DNA from: Streptomyces sp. CB02923
Lineage (GTDB): Bacteria > Actinomycetota > Actinomycetes > Streptomycetales > Streptomycetaceae
DNA: 64,000 bases
Assembly (NCBI RefSeq): GCF_001905005.1
Contig: NZ_LWKZ01000026.1
Coordinates: 644,063 to 708,062, forward strand
Direction: 5' to 3'
The notes beneath the pieces were generated by a model. That model ran no database searches, was not told the DNA's origin, and saw only the letters and a list, made by a program, of their open reading frames with translations. Both the position numbers and the translations under genes were made by a program. Below are positions 63,618 through 64,000 of the stretch, piece after piece. How positions within the stretch are numbered: the stretch's first letter is position 1; every line of letters begins with the position of its first letter.

Positions 63618-64000
63618 TCAGAAGATGCTCGTCCGCCCCGTGAAATAGTGCCCCGCTTCGAGGTCCTGGAGAAGCGACGGGCGCGCGGGGTCCCAGCCCA
63701 GCAGCTTGCGGGTCAGGGTGCTCGACACGGGGTTGTCGATCGACACCATGCCCGCGAGGACGCCGAAGTGCGCCCCCGCCTCCGCCGCGGGAATACCGGC
63801 GGTCGGCACGCCCAGGTGGCGGCCGATGGCCTCGGCGATGTCACGGAACGGTACGGCCTCCTCGGCGACGCCGTGCAGGACCGAGCCGGCCGGGGCGGCT
63901 TCCAGCGCCAGCCGGAACAGCCGGGCCGCGTCCAGCCGGTGCACGGCCGGCCAGCGGTTGGAGCCGTCGCCGACGTAGGCCGAGACGCCCTTCGCGCGGG
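63618..64000 (-). CDS. NAD-dependent epimerase/dehydratase (extended SDR), 3' part of gene
   Basis: The gene runs off the right edge, leaving 127 codons of the C-terminal part. YVGDGSNRWPAVHRLDAARLFRLALE matches the substrate-side segment of extended SDRs of the NAD(P)H-binding epimerase group. HGVAEEAVPFRDIAEAIG and LLGWDPARPSLLQDLEAG follow as in that family. The N-terminal GxxGxxG and YxxxK active site lie beyond the edge. It converges with the polyol dehydrogenase gene. Confidence 0.85.
   Translation of the reverse strand, partial: RAKGVSAYVGDGSNRWPAVHRLDAARLFRLALEAAPAGSVLHGVAEEAVPFRDIAEAIGRHLGVPTAGIPAAEAGAHFGVLAGMVSIDNPVSSTLTRKLLGWDPARPSLLQDLEAGHYFTGRTSIF

Overview
The window looks like chromosomal DNA of a Streptomyces or a close actinomycete relative. 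GC is very high with strong third-position bias, many starts are GTG (one TTG), neighbouring genes overlap by ATGA, GTGA or TGATG, some genes look leaderless, and typical families are present (ALF-repeat toxin, CYP102/CYP105, DUF4239, NodS-type methyltransferase, Tat and Sec exported enzymes). I saw no tRNA, rRNA, insertion sequence or phage gene. All assignments are by reading the sequence; no database search was run.

Layout. 1-6.5 kb: membrane protein, two unrelated PI-PLC-type phospholipases, a medium-chain reductase, a secreted trypsin-like protease and an endonuclease III-like protein. 6.5-11.1 kb (minus): a type II NADH dehydrogenase-like flavoprotein coupled to transketolase, preceded by a second quinone reductase. 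11.2-18.5 kb (plus): a tight five-gene operon of a CBM48/gluconate-dehydrogenase-subunit-3 fusion, a GMC oxidoreductase, two cupin proteins and glycogen debranching enzyme, suggesting linked glycan debranching and sugar oxidation. 19.1-24 kb (minus): a polymorphic toxin locus with an ALF-repeat, coiled-coil toxin, two paralogous 88-residue Cys-rich candidate immunity proteins and a decayed third gene. 24.3-26.6 kb: secreted proteins, one a trypsin-fold protein with replaced catalytic residues fused to FG-GAP repeats.

26.8-30.2 kb (minus) holds a DHFR-like protein and a likely operon of a 47-residue peptide, a PIMT-like methyltransferase and a flavin monooxygenase, a candidate RiPP system. It is followed by a remnant type I-E CRISPR array without cas genes. 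30.6-37.6 kb is a candidate oxylipin locus: a CYP102 P450-reductase fusion, a divergent PAS-LuxR regulator and a catalase-like/alpha-dioxygenase-like fusion retaining the COX-type YxxH motif.

38.2-44.5 kb: a six-gene set (NodS-type methyltransferase, NagZ-like GH3, DUF1796 protein, PIG-L deacetylase, ABC ATPase and ABC-2 permease) preceded by a near-match to the DasR/GlcNAc operator. This suggests an amino-sugar or chito-oligosaccharide system with Nod-factor-like parts. 44.5-50.6 kb: dodecin, amino-acid permease, SLT transglycosylase with a long structured leader, EF-hand protein and a UvrA-like ATPase. 50.7-54.4 kb (minus): TetR regulator, CYP105-type P450, ferredoxin and ferredoxin reductase. 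54.6-64 kb: CapA-like protein, APH-like kinase, an Mrr-TerD fusion, a divergent MarR/aldehyde dehydrogenase pair, a polyol (probably tetritol) catabolic trio of TIM-like isomerase, RpiB-like isomerase and zinc alcohol dehydrogenase, and the 3' part of an SDR gene that runs off the window.
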